From contig JAFZXW010000182.1 in the NCBI GenBank assembly GCA_017616575.1, positions 1 to 8,001 of the forward strand: a DNA stretch of 8,001 nucleotides, read 5' to 3'. This stretch comes from Candidatus Methanomethylophilaceae archaeon. GTDB lineage: Archaea; Thermoplasmatota; Thermoplasmata; Methanomassiliicoccales; Methanomethylophilaceae. The position numbers and the translations under genes were made by a program. Position 1 is the stretch's first letter. Each line of letters opens with the position of its first letter. Positions 5,320-8,001 of this stretch are shown in pieces. The notes beneath the pieces were generated by a model. That model was not told the origin of the DNA, did no database searches, and saw nothing but the letters and a program-made list of their open reading frames with translations.

Positions 5320-8001
5320 CAGGATGAAGGGGGACTCAGGGGCTTGGAAGAGTACTCTGGCGAGCATCATACAGTCAGATATCACCTGGACGCTCCAGAC
5401 GGCGTGAATTCTGCTTGCAACGACATCGTGAACGACATAGGCGACGGCAATAGCGGCGACCCGTACGTCGACGTGGTCTACTACGGCTCCATCGTGTCCA
5501 CCGAGTACAACCCCCAGCTGTGGGCGTCCACCATTCCCACGCGCGAGGACGTCGACTGGAACTGGCTGGAGATCAAGGACTACAGCGTCGGGAGCACGGC
5601 CGTGTTTATCGGATGGCATTACGGGTGGGAAGACAGCGGCAGCACGCACTATCCCGGGGAGGTGCTGTCCAAGTACGACCTGTCGAATGCCGAGTCAGGC
5701 ATCCTGAACGTATACGCCACATGGAGCACGGTCGACAACGTGCAGACCGTCACGTCCGAGAGCAGCGCATCAAACATCCAAACCGCCATCAATGGCTTCG
5801 TCGGCGGCACCGCCTACACCAACTTCATCCTGGTGAGGGCCGGCGACGCAGTCAATCTGAGCGGCAAGACGCTCACGACCGGGAAGCCCGTCACCATCCG
5901 CACCGAGCCTGTCGAAGGTTTCAGCTCGGTTGGAAGGCTGGAAGGCAACGGCAGCACGACCGTCAAGGCCGGCGCGATGCTCATCATCGACGACATCGGC
6001 CTCAAGATTTCGACCCCGGACAGCAAGCATGGCACGACGAACTTTGGGATAGTCGGGAACGGGTACCCCCTGATCATAGGCACGGGCATCATGTCCTACT
6101 ATGGCTTCGGGCTCGGGGACACCTTCGGCCAGAACACCAGCAAGGGGGAACGTAACGGATACCCCACGCTGAGAGGGGGCACGACTGCCAGCAGCAACGC
6201 CCTCGGCGGGGACTGGCCGGTGAACGTGTACCCCGCCAGGGACACGGCATCCGACGAATACGGCAACATCGCGTCGGTGCTGATAGTCCACAGCGGGACA
6301 TGGTCGAACATCATAGGCGGGAATTCGCAATCCGTCACGAACGGATCCGTCTACAGCGTTTTAAGGAGCGTCACCGTGTTGGACACGTATGCTTGCGGAG
6401 GCACGGCGAGCAACGGGAACTACACCATCAAGGGATCGACATACGGCTACCTTGTGAATGCCAATGTGGTCGCTGACTCGTACCAGCAAAGGGCGATGGG
6501 TCTGGAAACCATCCCTTACAAATACACCCCGGACAACGCACCTCTTCCAGGCTGGCCCTTCAACATAGACAGCAACAATGGCGACAGCGTGCTGAAGAGG
6601 GTTTTCATCTACGAATCCACCGTAATTACGGGAGGCGGAGGCTCCAGCGGCACCGGGAACGTGATGAAGAACACCAACGTCTACATCTCCGGCACGTCGA
6701 CGGTGTGGGACGCGCAGGCCGCAGGAAGGTCGGAGAAATCCCCGGTCGCAGGCACCGGCCTGATAGAGCTGTCCGGGAAGGCCGTCTCCCAGCACATCCT
6801 GTGCGGATCCGCCACCGACGGCGCAAGCAGCGACACCAAGATCATCGACAGCACCAGGATCGTCGTGAAGGACTCGGCCATGGCTGCGACCCTCTGCGGA
6901 GGGGGGTACGACACATGGAGCGCCCCGAGAGGCGCGTCCATGATGAACGGGGGGACCGTCGAGATAGAGGTCACCGGCGGGACAGTGTGCGACGTGTTCG
7001 GAGGAGGGTTCAGGGCCCTCGTCGGGACCAGCTCCAAGCCCATAGACTCCATCGCCATCAGCATCTCGGGCGGGACGGTCCTGGGGAACGTATACGGCGG
7101 CGGCTCCGGCGGGCTCGACAAGATGAAGCACGTCGACGACAAAGGCACGCCTTGGAGCGACGCCAACCAGACCGGAAAGAGCGACAGCACCGGGAAGAGC
7201 AGGGTGTACGTAAAAGACGTCTCCATCGAGATATCCGACGACGCACACGTCCTGGGGAACGTATACGGCGGCGGCAAGAGCGTCCCCACCATCAGCAGCT
7301 ACTATAACTACTCCTACCTGAGCGACGCCAGCCTGGAAAGCGACGTCGCGGCCCTGTACTGCAACAGCGTCAGCATCTCTGTGTCAGGAAACGCGGAGGT
7401 GGACGGCGACGTCTTCGGAGGCGGGAGGGGCGTGGTGGTGCCGACGTCCTCCGAGCAGGAAGAGTGGACGGAGTACACCCACACCCTCGTCATGACGCCG
7501 ACGGGGGCGAAGTACATAGAATGGGTCACCAAGAGCGGCTCCTCCCTGGAGCAGAGCTGCACGTTCCTCGACGGCAACTACAGCGGCTACGCGAAGGTCA
7601 GCATCCCCCTGACGGCCGCCGCCAGCCCCACCGTCGAGATCGACATCGAGGACACCGCCTCGGCCAGGTCCGTGTACGGAGGCGGCGCGAGGAGCAAGAC
7701 CGTCGGCACAGGGAACATCGACATCGAGATCAAGGGCGACGCGTCCGTAGAGGACTCGGTGTTCGGCGGGGGCATGATGGAATCCCTGAACGCGGCGTCC
7801 ATATCCATAGGCGTCTCCGGGACGGCGGACGTAGGGTCGTGCGTGTACGGGGCGGGGGCCGAGGGGCCTGTCGTCCTCACCGGGAACGTCTACATATCCA
7901 CGTCCGGGACTGGAGTGACGATAGGCGACTCGGTGTTCGGCGGGGGCTTCAAGGAGTCCCTGTCGGCGATGGCCGTCAGCATCGACATCGGCGGCGGCAC
8001 C
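5236..8001 (+). CDS. Large secreted beta-strand-repeat (FGGG-repeat) adhesin-like protein, 3' end missing
   Basis: The frame has no stop from the proposed ATG to the last base, giving 922 codons of an unfinished protein. Residues 1-28 form a signal peptide. Residues about 38-163 end in VFIGWHYGW (124-132) and LNVYATW (157-163), the spacing and ending typical of a Listeria-Bacteroides repeat (Flg_new), here long and atypical. From about residue 180 (NIQTAINGFVGG, then NFILVRAGDAVNL) the sequence looks like the start of a right-handed beta-helix: short alternating hydrophobic strands, many Gly, Ser, Thr and Asn, few charges and no catalytic motif. From residue 553 onward the motif V-[FY]-G-G-G recurs. 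Eight N-x-[ST] sequons are visible, compatible with N-glycosylation of an exported archaeal protein. I recall similar GNVFGGG-type repeats in large surface proteins of gut microbes, usually called adhesin-like or beta strand repeat proteins; the function is not established. The ATG at 5236 was chosen because it gives a compact signal peptide; starts at 5125, 5143, 5191, 5215 or TTG 5221 are possible. The preceding LRR gene points to a surface-protein locus. Confidence 0.9.
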   Translation, partial: MRRSDKVTAAVTMFVIAILLVSSTPIIAQDEGGLRGLEEYSGEHHTVRYHLDAPDGVNSACNDIVNDIGDGNSGDPYVDVVYYGSIVSTEYNPQLWASTIPTREDVDWNWLEIKDYSVGSTAVFIGWHYGWEDSGSTHYPGEVLSKYDLSNAESGILNVYATWSTVDNVQTVTSESSASNIQTAINGFVGGTAYTNFILVRAGDAVNLSGKTLTTGKPVTIRTEPVEGFSSVGRLEGNGSTTVKAGAMLIIDDIGLKISTPDSKHGTTNFGIVGNGYPLIIGTGIMSYYGFGLGDTFGQNTSKGERNGYPTLRGGTTASSNALGGDWPVNVYPARDTASDEYGNIASVLIVHSGTWSNIIGGNSQSVTNGSVYSVLRSVTVLDTYACGGTASNGNYTIKGSTYGYLVNANVVADSYQQRAMGLETIPYKYTPDNAPLPGWPFNIDSNNGDSVLKRVFIYESTVITGGGGSSGTGNVMKNTNVYISGTSTVWDAQAAGRSEKSPVAGTGLIELSGKAVSQHILCGSATDGASSDTKIIDSTRIVVKDSAMAATLCGGGYDTWSAPRGASMMNGGTVEIEVTGGTVCDVFGGGFRALVGTSSKPIDSIAISISGGTVLGNVYGGGSGGLDKMKHVDDKGTPWSDANQTGKSDSTGKSRVYVKDVSIEISDDAHVLGNVYGGGKSVPTISSYYNYSYLSDASLESDVAALYCNSVSISVSGNAEVDGDVFGGGRGVVVPTSSEQEEWTEYTHTLVMTPTGAKYIEWVTKSGSSLEQSCTFLDGNYSGYAKVSIPLTAAASPTVEIDIEDTASARSVYGGGARSKTVGTGNIDIEIKGDASVEDSVFGGGMMESLNAASISIGVSGTADVGSCVYGAGAEGPVVLTGNVYISTSGTGVTIGDSVFGGGFKESLSAMAVSIDIGGGT
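6892..7947 (+). repeat. V-[FY]-G-G-G turn repeats in the second protein
   Basis: An early variant, LCGGG, is at 6892. Clear copies follow: VFGGG 6994, VYGGG 7090, VYGGG 7261, VFGGG 7411, VYGGG 7672, VFGGG 7759, VYGAG 7843 and VFGGG 7933. Each is preceded by a strand such as ISISGGTVLGN or IEIKGDASVED. Spacing is irregular at first (32, 57, 50 and 87 residues), then regular at 29, 28 and 30 residues. Between motifs the pattern is an alternating-hydrophobic strand, a Gly turn and another strand, as in a solenoid. The array continues past the window edge, as the final bases already encode the next strand (VSIDIGGGT). Confidence 0.85.

Noticed and set aside
5136..5327. Short + strand frame of 63 codons overlapping the start of the second gene
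   Set aside because: It covers the signal-peptide region in another frame, and its product is polar with no recognisable feature.

Overview
This window holds the parts of two very large secreted or surface proteins, both on the + strand and both cut by the window edge. There is no sign of a metabolic gene, RNA gene, mobile element or CRISPR array. The DNA is GC-rich, yet it uses AGG for Arg and ATA for Ile freely. That pattern, with giant repeat-built surface proteins and no LPXTG or type IX sorting signal, suggests a host-associated archaeon. A Methanomassiliicoccales methanogen from a gut or rumen is my best guess. This is an inference from style; no marker gene is present, and a GC-rich gut bacterium cannot be excluded.

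Region 1 (1-5106) is the 3' part of one reading frame, open from the first base. It encodes, in order, the end of an Ig-like domain, a von Willebrand factor A (vWA) domain with a readable metal-binding (MIDAS) site, a second Ig-like domain, and nine modules built on BspA-type leucine-rich repeats (LRR_5). Module 1 is expanded with extra LRRs. Modules 2-9 form a tandem array with a period of 137-139 residues. The protein ends with no visible membrane anchor. Region 2 (5107-5235) is a short, less GC-rich spacer with no convincing terminator or promoter.

Region 3 (5236-8001) is the 5' part of a second frame that stays open to the last base (922 codons). It starts with a clear signal peptide. A segment resembling the Listeria-Bacteroides (Flg_new) repeat follows, then beta-strand-rich sequence. 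Its later part is a ladder of V-[FY]-G-G-G turns that becomes regular at 28-30 residues, as expected for a solenoid or beta-helix adhesin.

Together the two genes look like a surface-adhesin locus. Protein 1 combines a metal-dependent binding head (vWA) with a long LRR stalk, and protein 2 is a separate repeat fibre. Binding partners cannot be read from the sequence. The most interesting signals are the alternating two-module pattern in the LRR array, its recently homogenised 3' end, and the poorly defined non-LRR linker shared by all nine modules.
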